DNA of 64,000 nucleotides. Origin: Tritrichomonas musculus. Taxonomy: Eukaryota; Parabasalia; Tritrichomonadida; Tritrichomonadidae. Numbering within the stretch: the first letter of the stretch is position 1; each line of letters opens with the position of its first letter. The translations under genes and the position numbers were made by a program. The notes beneath the pieces are model-generated. The model was not told the DNA's origin. It saw only the letters and a program-made list of their open reading frames with translations, and made no database searches. Location of the stretch: the NCBI GenBank assembly GCA_039105265.1, contig JAPFFF010000001.1, forward strand, positions 806,001 through 870,000. The letters run 5' to 3'. Below, one piece after another: positions 40,726-51,996 of the stretch.

Positions 40726-41205
40726 AAATTATTTCTTGTTTTGAAATTGCAAATCTCTATTAATTTTTTTTATATTAATAAACATTTAGAATCATAATGC
40801 CTTAAAGTTTTTTTTAAATAACTATAATCTCAAGAGATGACAGAACTGGAAGGAGGTTTCTAATTTTATATAATGAGATCTCATTATATCACTCAATGTA
40901 CTTATTAAAGTTAACTTTTAAATTTTACCTTTTTTTGACCTTGTATAATCGAAATACCTTCAAAATTATATACCTTGAATATCTATATCAAATTAAAAAT
41001 AATTTGAATGAGCTCTCTTAATTTTTTTGGTAAAAATTGACCTTAAAAACGGTTTTACTAACAAAAATAATTACATTTTTTCGCTGATTAGTATAATAAT
41101 ATCCTAAAATTGGTAGTTGTTTTTTATAGTATAAAGCTTAAATCAAACTAAGCTAATATCATAAATATAATATAATCACTATTAATTAAAACAATCTGTT
41201 AATTT
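40726..41205. other. Intergenic stretch
   Basis: AT-rich, no credible gene or repeat. Confidence 0.5.
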
Positions 41206-42175
41206 CGAGAAAAGCTTTAATTTTGAGGGGAAAAATTTCATCCAAAATCATTAAATGCACCGAAGAATTCAGCAGTCATGATCAAATGATGTTTTTACGT
41301 GAATCTACGATTCTCTATAAACACAGTCATCCAGCCATTGTCAAATTTATAGGTATTAATTTACATTCCTTTGATAATCCAGACAAGCTCGAACCGACAA
41401 TCATCACAGAATATTTGCCCCATGGATCCCTCAAAGAAATATTAAAGAAAGAACAAAATTCAATTGCCGATGATAACTGGTCTCCTACCAAAAAATACAT
41501 TTGCTTACTTGGAATTGCAGACGCAATGCGCTATCTCCACCGGCACGGTATTTTTCACCGCGATCTGAAGCCAGAGAACATTCTTGTTGACGATGAATAT
41601 TATCCACGTGTCTGCAATAGTATCAAAATGGAGTTTTTAGATGTCTAAAATGACAATAAGTGCACCAATACTAAACTGGTTGTCGTCAACCAAATGACAA
41701 TGCACCAAAGCTTTGAGAACGAAGGAATCATTGCACAAGGAGCCAATGACAACTACGCAGATGATTCTAACCTGCCAGTTCGCATTGTCCCCAAGGATTT
41801 CTTTTCTTTGGAGGCGACGAGAAGCAGGAAGAGTGGCCACTACATAACAACTGATGCTGTAACAGATGAAAGCGACAAAAGTTACTGGGTGTCAGCAACG
41901 CTGAACAGCGACACATTTCATAATTGTGTCATTGTCACATTTTACAATTCTGTCATGATAGAAGCTGTTCTTATTGATCATTTTATCAAACAAAGGACTG
42001 ACGAACATTCAGCTGCTATCCAATCAGGTTCAAGATATATTCAGCACTGAACAATGATGAATACGCATTAAGAGGAACATTTATTGGAATGCCAGAAGAA
42101 TCAGTAGATAGAGTTCAATTTGTGCAGCCAAATGTAGTTAATTACGCAAAGTGCCAGCGTACAAATATCTAAAAA
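41206..42175 (+). pseudogene. Broken TKL-like kinase joined to F5/8C-like debris
   Basis: The first frame (to the TAA near 41648) has no ATG at its start and lacks the glycine loop. It holds the αC/β4 region HPAIVKFIGINLHSFDNP, EYLPHGSLKEILKKE, and FHRDLKPENILVDDE, but the DFG and the whole C-lobe are absent. After a stop the next frame (41694-42050) and a third one (42049-42170) have a pattern reminiscent of an F5/8-type C domain (TDESDKSYWVSATLNSDTF, LNNDEYALRGTFIG, ESVDRVQFVQP). So parts of two common trichomonad gene types lie fused and frameshifted. The kinase identification is secure; the F5/8C one is tentative. Confidence 0.7.
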
Positions 42176-42480
42176 ATTAAAGCCAATTTGTCTCAACCGT
42201 GATGATTTTTTCTGAGAAACTCTGAAAAGATTGAATTCTGTCCAAAATAATTTGAAAAAATCAAGATAATAGATGATTTTAAAAATTTTAAAAATTTTAA
42301 GAATTTTAAGAATTTTTTGTCTTATAAAAGAAGTATAATATAGAAATCTAATATTCTATTCTTATATTTCAGGTAATATGAATTTTTTATTTTAAATTGA
42401 AAAAAAATTTTGTTTCAATTAATGGAATAATGTCACTTTTAAAATTTTAAAAATTTTAAAATTTCCTATAATTCAAGAAA
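42176..42480. other. AT-rich promoter region of the HECT gene
   Basis: Contains repeated TTTTAAAAATTTTAA and TTAAGAATTTT strings around 42270-42320 and 42436-42465, just before the start codon. No other signal. Confidence 0.45.
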
Positions 42481-45400
42481 ATGGGAAGTACACAGTCAAC
42501 AGGAAAAAATGCAGCACATCTTAGTTTACCCTTCAATAAGAGCTATAGCCCTTCTTTTTACTATGAAAAAAATTTAGCGCATTTTATTTATTCTGTAAAA
42601 TCAAATAATCAGATAAAAGATTATGAACTTTCAAAGCTCAATGATCTCGTTTCTATTATTATTGGAAGACAGGATCGATTTAATCAAGAAGAAATCTCTT
42701 CTTTGCTCGAAAATATAATTGAATATTATGTTCTTGATACACCGGTTAATCCCAATGAAGAGCACTTTGAATTCAGTAATGCTATTTCCATAATTGACGA
42801 TCTAAATACGAGATTTAACTCACTCTCAAATTATCGAAAAATGGGATATAATCAATTCTCATCCTCAAATCAAGAAGAAATCTCCGAACTGGAACATAAA
42901 CTCAATTACTCCACTATAATACGCGATATTTCCCCTTTAATCGAAGGTAATTTTGATAAAAAATCAAAAAATATTGTTAATCAAACATCAAATGAAATTA
43001 AATCCCTAATGTCATGTAGAATCGCAAATACGCCAATGCCTGATGATTTCCTTCCCAAAAATGTTGACTCACATATTTTTGATTTTAATAATAATAATGA
43101 TAAATCTACCAGTTTTGTCAAAAGCTTAGGATGTCGAGGATTGACCACCAATGGTCAATATATATTCTTACTTTCCACACCTAATCTTCTTTTTGTCTTT
43201 CCTATCTTAAACAACGGCATTTTAATGTTACCCAAACTCATTAATTTGCCCATTAATTATATAAGTTCAGAAAAAGATGGAAAAAGTCAAAGTGATATTC
43301 TAAAAGAAGAAGCTTTTGAATTGCCCACACAAACATGCATAACTTCATTTCCTAACTATGTTGAAATTCACTCATTTGTTGCGCAACAATTCAAAAGAAT
43401 CAAAATTGACATGAACAAAATCATTCCAATTGCAGATTTTCAGCCTTTTTCAGAGGAAAAGAATAAAGATGATCAATCGAAGTTATATTATGAGACGAAC
43501 CTAGAATTTCAAGATCTTGATTTAGCAGATTCATCGCCAAATTTAATAAAAGTGACAAATGGTGTCATTTATGTCTATGTCCAAAAGTTTCGTAAAAAAG
43601 AAAACGAGATCTATTTCATATGTGAAATATATGATGCCAAGAGTGAGAAGCTAATCAAAAAAGTCCAACTTTGTGCAAATAATCAACAAGAAAATAATAA
43701 TCTTAATAGTAATCTGCATGATTTGTTTCCTGATGTTAGCTACAACAAGATTCCAATTGAAACAAATGGATCAACAATTAGCTTCATTTTTGAGAAATTT
43801 GGTGTTTATAGAACTTTTTCATTGATAACAGGTGAGTTCTTGAAGGATGAAGAACTTAAATTATTTAATAATCCAGCCAGTCACATCATTGCATCAACAA
43901 TTGACTCTGTCAACAATTGTCGTTGGATTTTGACAAACACAGAAGACAACAAAGCTTGCATTCAGAAAATGCAATACCACTCAAGTATTGATCCTTATAT
44001 CTTCCACATAGAAGACATCCATTATAGCAATAAAATCACTGACATTCTAATCTCTTTCAATCATTTATTGAGGTATTATTGCTGCTCTTTGAATCCTCCT
44101 TCTTTCTTAATCTGTGATAATATTGATCACTTGCTCTCATTATTAAATATAGCAGTGAAAAAGAAAGACCTAATGAGTGTTCAATCTTTATGCATGATTG
44201 TGTCATTGAATATGATGAAGATGGAACGTTTCGATAATGAGCTTGTTAAGAAAATTTTCGAATTACTTAATACCTCGAATATAGAAATAGGTCTTCAGTA
44301 TCTTTTGTTCTTTCCAAACTTCCAAAAATTCATCAGAAATGAAGAGTTGAAAAATGACACGACAAATAAGCTCTTTTATTTATTACAAGCAAATAATGTC
44401 AATGATTCTTTGTTTTCATATGCATTGAGAGCTATTGAAAATTGTGACGAATTCGGTACATTATCTTTGTTGAGTCTTGATGATTCTCATGCTAACTTGC
44501 TTCAACTTGATCAAATTCTTAGCGTTTACATAATCCATCAACGCATCATTGTTCGAAACGCTCTGAATATGATTGATGGAAATGAGCAGTACAAAAATCA
44601 AAATAAGAATACAGCATCACCTGTTTCAAATTTGAGAATGTACTTGCATAACCTTCAAACTCATTTTCAGAGTGAATTGGCCAAATGTAAAAAGAATCAA
44701 ACTGAATTTGATGACGAACTTTTGAATAAGTTTGTTGATACTCCAATTTACAAACTCTTTCATAACTTTATTCGTTTATTAACTCCTCTTGCCAAGTTTC
44801 ATGAAATTGCTTCGATTGCTGACAACATCTTCAAGATGATTCTCAAAGATTACATTAGAATTCCTTTCTCAAATCCAAGAATAAGAATGAACTTGCTTGA
44901 AACATGTTACGTTTATGGACTCATCCTTTCAAGTTTAATTTCAGGAGGTATACCAACTCCTTTTGAAAAGAAGTTTAATTGGGTGATTCCATCAAACATA
45001 AATCTAATAAATGATAAAAATAAACTGAACGAACTTGGTTGTAAACCCAATGAAAATGAAAATGATAAATTTTCATTAGATATTTTGTATAAGAAAATAA
45101 AACCAGGCTTGAACAAAAACTTATCAGAAGATATGAAAAGATTGGATAAATGTGTAATTCGTGCAATTGCACTGCACATGAATTGTTATGACGAATTGGT
45201 TCGTGTTTGTAGTGATTCAAATGCAGAAAACGTTGAAACATCTAGCGAACTTAGAAAATCTTTTATTCAAATGCAACAATGTAGAGATTTCTATAGAAAT
45301 AGTTTGCAGAATAAAAGAGAAGATGAATCCAAAGAATTATTTGATCGTTTGCTGAGTAAAGCTCAACTTTTATGCCAGATAAAAAGTGACACTTTAGTAG

Positions 45401-48400
45401 TTGATGATCTAAATTCAAAATCAAAAATATTAGGGGAATTTATTCAATCTCCTTTCACAACAGAATACATAAAAGAAGTTTTCAAGTTACAAAAAAGTCG
45501 ATTTTCAGCAGCACAAAATGGATTCCCGTTATTAAACGATGTATTTAAGAAGGACAAGAACCAATATATGAAGGAAATAATTGGTCATGTATTGAAAAAA
45601 TACTTGACAAGTTTTGGAGAATTGAATTCAATTCTTCAATTAGAAGGTGATAAATTAGACTTAAACAGCAGTGACATCAGTTTGTTCTTCAATGGGGTTT
45701 ATCCAATCTCTTCTGATTTTGAAGAAAAAGCACCAGAAGCAAGAATCATTCCTTATCGGTTCTTTAAGTCAATTAAAATTTTCCCAAACATTTTTGAAAC
45801 TCTCCTTTGCAATCAATTAAAATTACTTGGGTTACATTCAAATGATGCTGGCATTTATGCGTTAACTGTCTCATTAGTGAGTTTTAGTGAAAAACTTCCA
45901 ACTGATAAATTCCAAGAATTTCTTTCATCATACATTAAAGTGCCTACAAATGCATTCAAATTATCTTTGGTTGAAAACATTATTAATAAGGCCAGTGATG
46001 ATTTTGTTTATTCTGATGAGTTCCTTGATTCTATCTTCGGTAATTCTTTGCTTACATCCCCAATTAATATCAGAATTGTAAATAGAATTCGATATCAATT
46101 AGTAAGGATTCTAATGAATGAAAAACTTGATAATTATCTGAATGAATATTTGTTGTTCATTGGTCAACATCTTTTCGATATTGACAACTATCATTCCTTG
46201 TTAGTTAGTAGTTACATTGCTTTGCTTCGAAAGGTCATTTTACATGCAATACAGAATGAAACTTCGCCAATAAGAAAAGCTACATTTTATGAAAAATTGA
46301 TGAATTCTACAACTAATGCTGATGATGAATCTAAAGAAGCAAATTTATTAGGTTTGTATGCAATTTGTGGATATCAAATGGAGACAGTCAATCCATATTC
46401 TACTGTTAGTGTTACTCTTAACTCAAATGTAATGAAAACCTATTTAATCATTCAAGGAGAAAACTTTTTGAAAGAATCCGATAGTCAATTCAATTTAGCA
46501 TTAAGTAAATGTTTTGAGATTTGTCCATTTAACATTTCAAAAGAGCCAATTCAATACTCATCATTTCCAAGGAATTCTTTGATTACCGTTGATCCTGAAG
46601 TTTCATTCAACAATGATATTTTCACTGAAAAAGTTAAGAAAATGTTGATGGATAAACAAATCTTAACCGATATCACTTTTCCGGTGTGTGCACAAGCACT
46701 TCTAAACTTTTATATGAACAATTCAAAGATAATTACAAGTGAAGATCAAAATATGATTGATTACATGTGCACAATGATCACTCCATTCAATGACATTTAT
46801 AACACAAATGATCAAATCAAAAAATTCAAATCTTTGAAGATTGAAGATAACGAAACAAATAAATTTAAGATTTTACCTGAATTGACACCTCAATTCGGTG
46901 TAATTGAAGATCATCTTTCTACAACTTATTTGTCACTTCCAATAAACAATGATTCTTCTGAATTTGAAGTAAATCTTGAAATAACTGATGATGATAAAAT
47001 CTTATCAAATTCAAAGATTGATCTGTTCCATTTTGGTGTTGCTTCTGATGCTGTAAATGAAGAAGAAATAAGAATTTCAACAATCGGATTTCCATCTGGA
47101 ATTTCTTTTCCAGAGAAAGAAAAAGTTTGTGATATAAACTTCTCAGAAAGCACATGCAAAATTTCATTCTTTGTTAATCCAAAAACAAGAAAGATTTCTT
47201 TACAATCGAATGAAATTGATTTTCCAATAGGAAGGAAGTTTAGACTTGTTATTTTCAAGAAGAAATCAACAAAATTAACATTCAATCCGATTGTTAAAGA
47301 AGAAGTCTTTGATGCAAATGGAACACCTGATTTAGACAAGTTGATTTCATTGAAGAAGAAGCCAACAGAACAAGAAGATTATGAAGATTACAACTACCTT
47401 AAATTCCCTGATTTTATTGAAGAGGAACAAATATTGAAGCCAGATTATAGACAATATGAAGGAGTAGATAAATTCACACATGAAATGGATCTCATTCAAA
47501 AGTTACGATTAATGACAGTTCATCATCCAATGAATCCAGTTCTTCATTTATCGAACTCACGAGCTGCATCTCAGTCAATCATTGATCATCATCTTAAAGG
47601 CCTTTTCAATAAACTTGGACGACAATGGTTGACTGTTTTATTATTGAAGATCACATCGAATGATCCATCTCTTATTTCCAAATATGCATTTGAATTGTTT
47701 TCATTGTTCTCTGTTCCAATTGAAATATTCAATCAAGATGAATTTAATCAAGGACATTTCCCATTCTCTTTAGAAAGACCTCCTTGGGAATCAACAACTG
47801 TTCTTACTTCTTCACCCAAAGAAAAAATGGGTAATACAAGTTATTACACTCTTGTAGCCAATGATATGATGAATGCACTTTCTGTAATGATTAAGAATTC
47901 AGATTGTATGGATCAAATTGCTGAAGGTTTGTTTAGAATGTCCACTTCAAGCAATCTTCATCAAATCGCTCTTCCTCAGAAATATCATAGCTTCTATTAT
48001 ATCAAGGAAGGATCTGATTCGAATGTTATTAATCTGAGCATTCAAAGCATCATTGCCTTAAACAATTACGAAGGAATGCAGAAGAATGTAGCATACATGA
48101 TTAATGAAGATGATGAGACAAAGACTTATTATGATCTTCCATACATCTTCAAATCTGATTCCCAAATGTCTCAATTGTATGTCAATAATGACACAAGTAG
48201 AGGAGTTTCCATTCTTGAAGTAAATTCTTCAAATTCATCATTCAAGAATGACTGGATTGTTGATACTCCAATTGAACTTCTTGTCCATCTTAAGAACTTT
48301 TCTTTCGCTGCTAAAAAAGACAATCATTTGTCTCTCGTTAAGACAATCTTGCTTAATTTGTATTTGAGCAAATCTCCATTTACAATTCCTTACATTCATC

Positions 48401-50766
48401 AGTTCCAGAATTTTGCACAGATGGAATTGCAGACAACATTGTTCTACAAAGATGAACTCTATATCAAGTCTCTCATTGCACTTGGCAACTTCTTGAAATC
48501 AAAGGAAATTCCAGACGAATATTACGTCAATCTTTACGAGTCTGAACAACCAATGATTTCGAATAAAGCAACAATTGAAGAAGCAGCTCATTTCCCTGAA
48601 TTTTTCCCACCAAACGCAAAATTCCCAGAAGTTACAACAGACACTGTTACAATTACCAATGCTATTATTAATCCTGGCTCAATCAAGAGTGGTTTCCAAT
48701 CACGTATCTTGACAATTAAGCAATGCTTTGAAGAACAAAAATCACTCATTGGAATTCCATTCTGGGACATTCTTCCATATTGGAACAGAATTGTTGAAAT
48801 ATTTGGATTTGATGACCAAAAAATGGACGATTCTGAATTGAATGATGAAGAATACAATGAAATCTTCCCATTGGAAGTTGTACAATTGAAAGGCAACGTT
48901 TGCAAAGTTTCAAATCTTACTGATGATGAATTCAATGTTAAACTAGTATTCAACAAAAAGTTACCTGATGAAGAATTAAAGAAAGTTCTTTTTGAATACT
49001 CAAATAATTACTCTTTTAATGGTTTAAAGAAATATAATTGGACAACTTTTGATAATCCAATTACTATTGGCAAAGGTAGTCACTTTTTCTGTATTAAAGA
49101 AGTTCCATCTGATAACAAGCCATGGGAGTCACTTTGTTCATTAAAAGTTGAGCCAATTAAAGAGCAACCCCAAGTGAAAGATCGTCCTGAAACAAATACC
49201 ATCAAAGTCACTGATGATTACAAGAACGAATTCATTCGATCAATGAAATCATTCTTCTTTGATTGGAAGCCAGCGAACACTGAAGAATTGCTGAACATCT
49301 TCAATCTTGATGATTTAAGATCACCATCATTTAAGGCAATTGCAAATGTTGTTCTTAATAGTAATTTATCATTAGTATTTCCAAAGACAGTTGTTCTTCT
49401 TCGTGCACTTCTTCTTCACCATTTCAATTACATTCAATTTAGCCAGAACAAGAATCAAGTGTCCAAGTTTTTGTGGAATTCATGTTCAAACTTGATTCCA
49501 ATTCTCGAAAAGAGTGCCGAATTAAGTAAGTTAATTGCAGTTGTTGAAAATAATCCCAATCAATTAACAATTGATCAAAAAGCTTCCTTATTATTGATCA
49601 ATGACTTCAGAAACATCACTGCTGAAATAAACAACAATCAAACAATTGATGAATTAAGTCCTGTTGAAAAGAGGGCTAATTCAACCATTTCTCAGTGGGC
49701 GAAGTTTGTTAAATCAGCCAAGATGGACAATCTTAAAGGAAAGCATCCCCTCAAGATTAAAATAAAGAATGCAATTACAGTAGAAGGAACAAACTTGATT
49801 GATGGAACAATGACTGATGGTTTATTAAAGAACTTTTTGAATGAAGCTTCTGATTCAATTTTCCAACCATCAACGCAATTGTTCATGAAAGCTAACTGTA
49901 AAGAAGAATACTTCATTCCAGAGACAAGAAAGAGAATTGGCTCCGATGAAGAAAATGAAAAAATCATTCTCAATGAATATTATTCAATTGGTGTCTTAAT
50001 TGGAATCATTTCACGTGTATCGTATCCTCAATGCTTGCCTTTTGCGCCTTTCATTTGGAAGTTCATTGCAGGAGAACAAATCACGCCTGACGACATTGCT
50101 GAAGTTGATGATAATCTCAGTGCTCACTTCAAGTCTGTCAGAAACAAAGAGGTCCCTCCTTCATGGACTGCTAATTCATGGCTGCCTTCATCTTCTTCAG
50201 TGCAGCTCATTGGAGGAGCAAAGAGTTCTAGTTCATGCAAAGAAGACGAAGATGAAGAAATCATCCGTTATCTAAATGAATACACCAAATATAGATTGCA
50301 TCTGATTGAGCCACAACTTATAATGATTCGCGATGGATTCGTTGATAACACTGAACTTAATTCAAACCCTTTGCTAAGTGGAAAAGTGCTCTCTTACTTG
50401 GCCCAAGGAACAGGCGATCTTACTGTTGAGATGCTCAAGTCAATTGAAAAAGTTTTCAACCGTGGACCTCAGTTTAACAAAGTTGTCGAGTTCTTCTGGG
50501 AGGCGGTTGAGGAGTTCAATAAAGAGGAGATCAAAATGCTGCTCAAGTTCATCACTGGAGTGACAAGAATCCCAAAGATAAGCGAGCATGGAAACAACTT
50601 CCATATAAACATAATGAAGATGAATTGCAAGAATCCTGATAGCCAGCTTCCAACTGCTCAGTCATGCTTCAATAAAATCGCTTTGCCAATGTACTCAAGT
50701 AAAGAGGTCGCAAAGGAAAGAATTTTATTCGCAATTAAAAATTGCCTCACACTAGAAATTCTTTAG
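42481..50766 (+). CDS. Giant HECT-type E3 ubiquitin ligase
   Basis: 2761 residues. The C-terminal about 340 residues are a HECT domain. Visible are LNEYYSIGVLIGIISR, the N-lobe helices, FNRGPQFNKVVEFFWEAVEEF, LLKFITGVTRIP, and the C-lobe LPTAQSCFNKIALPMYSS whose Cys2729 (codon 50665-50667) is the thioester cysteine. The N-terminus MGSTQSTGK fits the N-myristoylation pattern M-G-x-x-x-S/T, so the ligase may sit on membranes. The long middle is helical and Asn-rich. β-rich segments around 1480-1600 look like a SPRY/concanavalin-like or DOC-like module, not firmly assigned. The uninterrupted 8.3-kb frame and intact active site point to a functional gene. Substrates are unknown. Internal ORFs in other frames are shadows. 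Confidence 0.92.
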   Translation: MGSTQSTGKNAAHLSLPFNKSYSPSFYYEKNLAHFIYSVKSNNQIKDYELSKLNDLVSIIIGRQDRFNQEEISSLLENIIEYYVLDTPVNPNEEHFEFSNAISIIDDLNTRFNSLSNYRKMGYNQFSSSNQEEISELEHKLNYSTIIRDISPLIEGNFDKKSKNIVNQTSNEIKSLMSCRIANTPMPDDFLPKNVDSHIFDFNNNNDKSTSFVKSLGCRGLTTNGQYIFLLSTPNLLFVFPILNNGILMLPKLINLPINYISSEKDGKSQSDILKEEAFELPTQTCITSFPNYVEIHSFVAQQFKRIKIDMNKIIPIADFQPFSEEKNKDDQSKLYYETNLEFQDLDLADSSPNLIKVTNGVIYVYVQKFRKKENEIYFICEIYDAKSEKLIKKVQLCANNQQENNNLNSNLHDLFPDVSYNKIPIETNGSTISFIFEKFGVYRTFSLITGEFLKDEELKLFNNPASHIIASTIDSVNNCRWILTNTEDNKACIQKMQYHSSIDPYIFHIEDIHYSNKITDILISFNHLLRYYCCSLNPPSFLICDNIDHLLSLLNIAVKKKDLMSVQSLCMIVSLNMMKMERFDNELVKKIFELLNTSNIEIGLQYLLFFPNFQKFIRNEELKNDTTNKLFYLLQANNVNDSLFSYALRAIENCDEFGTLSLLSLDDSHANLLQLDQILSVYIIHQRIIVRNALNMIDGNEQYKNQNKNTASPVSNLRMYLHNLQTHFQSELAKCKKNQTEFDDELLNKFVDTPIYKLFHNFIRLLTPLAKFHEIASIADNIFKMILKDYIRIPFSNPRIRMNLLETCYVYGLILSSLISGGIPTPFEKKFNWVIPSNINLINDKNKLNELGCKPNENENDKFSLDILYKKIKPGLNKNLSEDMKRLDKCVIRAIALHMNCYDELVRVCSDSNAENVETSSELRKSFIQMQQCRDFYRNSLQNKREDESKELFDRLLSKAQLLCQIKSDTLVVDDLNSKSKILGEFIQSPFTTEYIKEVFKLQKSRFSAAQNGFPLLNDVFKKDKNQYMKEIIGHVLKKYLTSFGELNSILQLEGDKLDLNSSDISLFFNGVYPISSDFEEKAPEARIIPYRFFKSIKIFPNIFETLLCNQLKLLGLHSNDAGIYALTVSLVSFSEKLPTDKFQEFLSSYIKVPTNAFKLSLVENIINKASDDFVYSDEFLDSIFGNSLLTSPINIRIVNRIRYQLVRILMNEKLDNYLNEYLLFIGQHLFDIDNYHSLLVSSYIALLRKVILHAIQNETSPIRKATFYEKLMNSTTNADDESKEANLLGLYAICGYQMETVNPYSTVSVTLNSNVMKTYLIIQGENFLKESDSQFNLALSKCFEICPFNISKEPIQYSSFPRNSLITVDPEVSFNNDIFTEKVKKMLMDKQILTDITFPVCAQALLNFYMNNSKIITSEDQNMIDYMCTMITPFNDIYNTNDQIKKFKSLKIEDNETNKFKILPELTPQFGVIEDHLSTTYLSLPINNDSSEFEVNLEITDDDKILSNSKIDLFHFGVASDAVNEEEIRISTIGFPSGISFPEKEKVCDINFSESTCKISFFVNPKTRKISLQSNEIDFPIGRKFRLVIFKKKSTKLTFNPIVKEEVFDANGTPDLDKLISLKKKPTEQEDYEDYNYLKFPDFIEEEQILKPDYRQYEGVDKFTHEMDLIQKLRLMTVHHPMNPVLHLSNSRAASQSIIDHHLKGLFNKLGRQWLTVLLLKITSNDPSLISKYAFELFSLFSVPIEIFNQDEFNQGHFPFSLERPPWESTTVLTSSPKEKMGNTSYYTLVANDMMNALSVMIKNSDCMDQIAEGLFRMSTSSNLHQIALPQKYHSFYYIKEGSDSNVINLSIQSIIALNNYEGMQKNVAYMINEDDETKTYYDLPYIFKSDSQMSQLYVNNDTSRGVSILEVNSSNSSFKNDWIVDTPIELLVHLKNFSFAAKKDNHLSLVKTILLNLYLSKSPFTIPYIHQFQNFAQMELQTTLFYKDELYIKSLIALGNFLKSKEIPDEYYVNLYESEQPMISNKATIEEAAHFPEFFPPNAKFPEVTTDTVTITNAIINPGSIKSGFQSRILTIKQCFEEQKSLIGIPFWDILPYWNRIVEIFGFDDQKMDDSELNDEEYNEIFPLEVVQLKGNVCKVSNLTDDEFNVKLVFNKKLPDEELKKVLFEYSNNYSFNGLKKYNWTTFDNPITIGKGSHFFCIKEVPSDNKPWESLCSLKVEPIKEQPQVKDRPETNTIKVTDDYKNEFIRSMKSFFFDWKPANTEELLNIFNLDDLRSPSFKAIANVVLNSNLSLVFPKTVVLLRALLLHHFNYIQFSQNKNQVSKFLWNSCSNLIPILEKSAELSKLIAVVENNPNQLTIDQKASLLLINDFRNITAEINNNQTIDELSPVEKRANSTISQWAKFVKSAKMDNLKGKHPLKIKIKNAITVEGTNLIDGTMTDGLLKNFLNEASDSIFQPSTQLFMKANCKEEYFIPETRKRIGSDEENEKIILNEYYSIGVLIGIISRVSYPQCLPFAPFIWKFIAGEQITPDDIAEVDDNLSAHFKSVRNKEVPPSWTANSWLPSSSSVQLIGGAKSSSSCKEDEDEEIIRYLNEYTKYRLHLIEPQLIMIRDGFVDNTELNSNPLLSGKVLSYLAQGTGDLTVEMLKSIEKVFNRGPQFNKVVEFFWEAVEEFNKEEIKMLLKFITGVTRIPKISEHGNNFHINIMKMNCKNPDSQLPTAQSCFNKIALPMYSSKEVAKERILFAIKNCLTLEIL

Positions 50767-51379
50767 TTAAAAAAATTTTGATTAATTAAATATTTGCTCC
50801 AATTTTCGAATGATTTTTTTTTTTTAATCAAAATTCAATATGATGATATTTCAAAATGAATGTTTTTTACTTATATATATATAAAGATAGTTGAAAGTTA
50901 ATTTGAAGTTAGTTGAAACACAAACTCAATATAAAAAATTTATATATATATATATATAAAATGTTTACAAATACATATGTGTGGGTACTAGATTCTGTTC
51001 CATAAAAATACAAATACGATAAGTCACCTAATTTCACCTTTTTAGGTCAATTTAATTTTTTTTATTCAGAAATGTCAAGGATAAGCTGCAGAGATGATAC
51101 TATATAACAAATATATACTCATTGCTTTTGTTAAAAAATATTTTTTTTTTTTTTTTTTTTGAGGTTGTTTAATCTGTTGTTCTTTTTTACAAAACAGATT
51201 CGTCAATAGACAAGCTTTTTAGAGAAAAATTGAATTAAAAGGCAATAATATATGATGTTTCGAATTTGTTAATATTTTGTGAGTAAAAGCACCGCCACTT
51301 TTTAAAACAATATTTGGTCTTACAAACATTTATTTGGTAATTATTTTGATGTTATTTTTTATCATATCCAGTTTTTTGT
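50767..51379. other. Intergenic stretch
   Basis: AT-rich with TA microsatellites near 50871-50884 and 50941-50960 and a T-run near 51138-51160. No second Myb repeat is visible upstream of the following Myb frame. Confidence 0.5.
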
Positions 51380-51628
51380 ATGCTAAAGCACTTTTTTATT
51401 AATTCAGAGGAGGAAAAAAAAAAAAGATTTTTACTAAATAGTGGCTATTCTTGGAGTGATGAGGAAGATAAGCTCTTGGTCGAAAAATATATAAAGCATG
51501 GTCATAAATGGTCATTTTTAAAAACTTTCTTCCCAAATCGAACCCCAAATGATATCAAAAATCGATTCAATTATACAATTTATCACCAAATTAGTATATT
51601 GAAGGAATTTTCTAATAGTAAGCATTAA
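51380..51628 (+). CDS. Single-repeat Myb/SANT DNA-binding protein
   Basis: 82 residues. After a basic N-terminus (EEEKKKRF) one Myb repeat is clear: YSWSDEEDKLLVEKYIKHGHKWSFL, then FFPNRTPNDIKNRFNYTIY, with the first two spaced aromatic residues Trp and Trp and the third replaced by Phe. Trichomonad Myb proteins normally have R2-R3 and this matches R3 best; no R2 is seen upstream. Trichomonads have many such Myb genes, which bind YAACGGY-like sites. This may be a truncated paralogue or a genuine single-repeat factor. Confidence 0.6.
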   Translation: MLKHFFINSEEEKKKRFLLNSGYSWSDEEDKLLVEKYIKHGHKWSFLKTFFPNRTPNDIKNRFNYTIYHQISILKEFSNSKH

Positions 51629-51974
51629 ATAATCATTATTATTATTGTAAAAAAAGTTTATTAGTTAATTTATTTCTAAAAAATACTATATTAATTTAAA
51701 TAATTATTTTAGGTTTTGATCAAATAGAAAACTCGAAAAAAATAATAAAATCTAATGTTTGATGATATATGATTATTTTTTAAAAAGCAAGAAATAGTAT
51801 AATTTGAGTACGACCTCTCTTTTTGAAATAGTTTGTTTTTTGAGTATTCAAAATTATAAGTATTCAAAATTTCAGAGCCGATTCTCTTAGGTGGATGTAT
51901 TTTAAATATGTTGATACGAACTTTTTAAATATAGCTTTATTTTTTGAATTATTAATAAAGCATTCAAATTCATT
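51629..51974. other. Intergenic stretch before the HAD gene
   Basis: AT-rich. An in-frame ATG at 51895 would add 34 hydrophobic residues to the next protein; I consider this 5' flank. Confidence 0.5.
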
Positions 51975-51979
51975 TCATT
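51975..51979 (+). promoter_or_regulatory. Initiator-like element of the HAD gene
   Basis: TCATT with predicted +1 at 51977, 20 nt before the ATG at 51997. It supports that start rather than the ATG at 51895. Confidence 0.45.
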
Positions 51980-51996
51980 TTTTACTAAAGATAAAA

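Noticed and set aside
49692-50563. ORFs in other frames within the HECT region
   Set aside because: Shadows of the conserved HECT frame.
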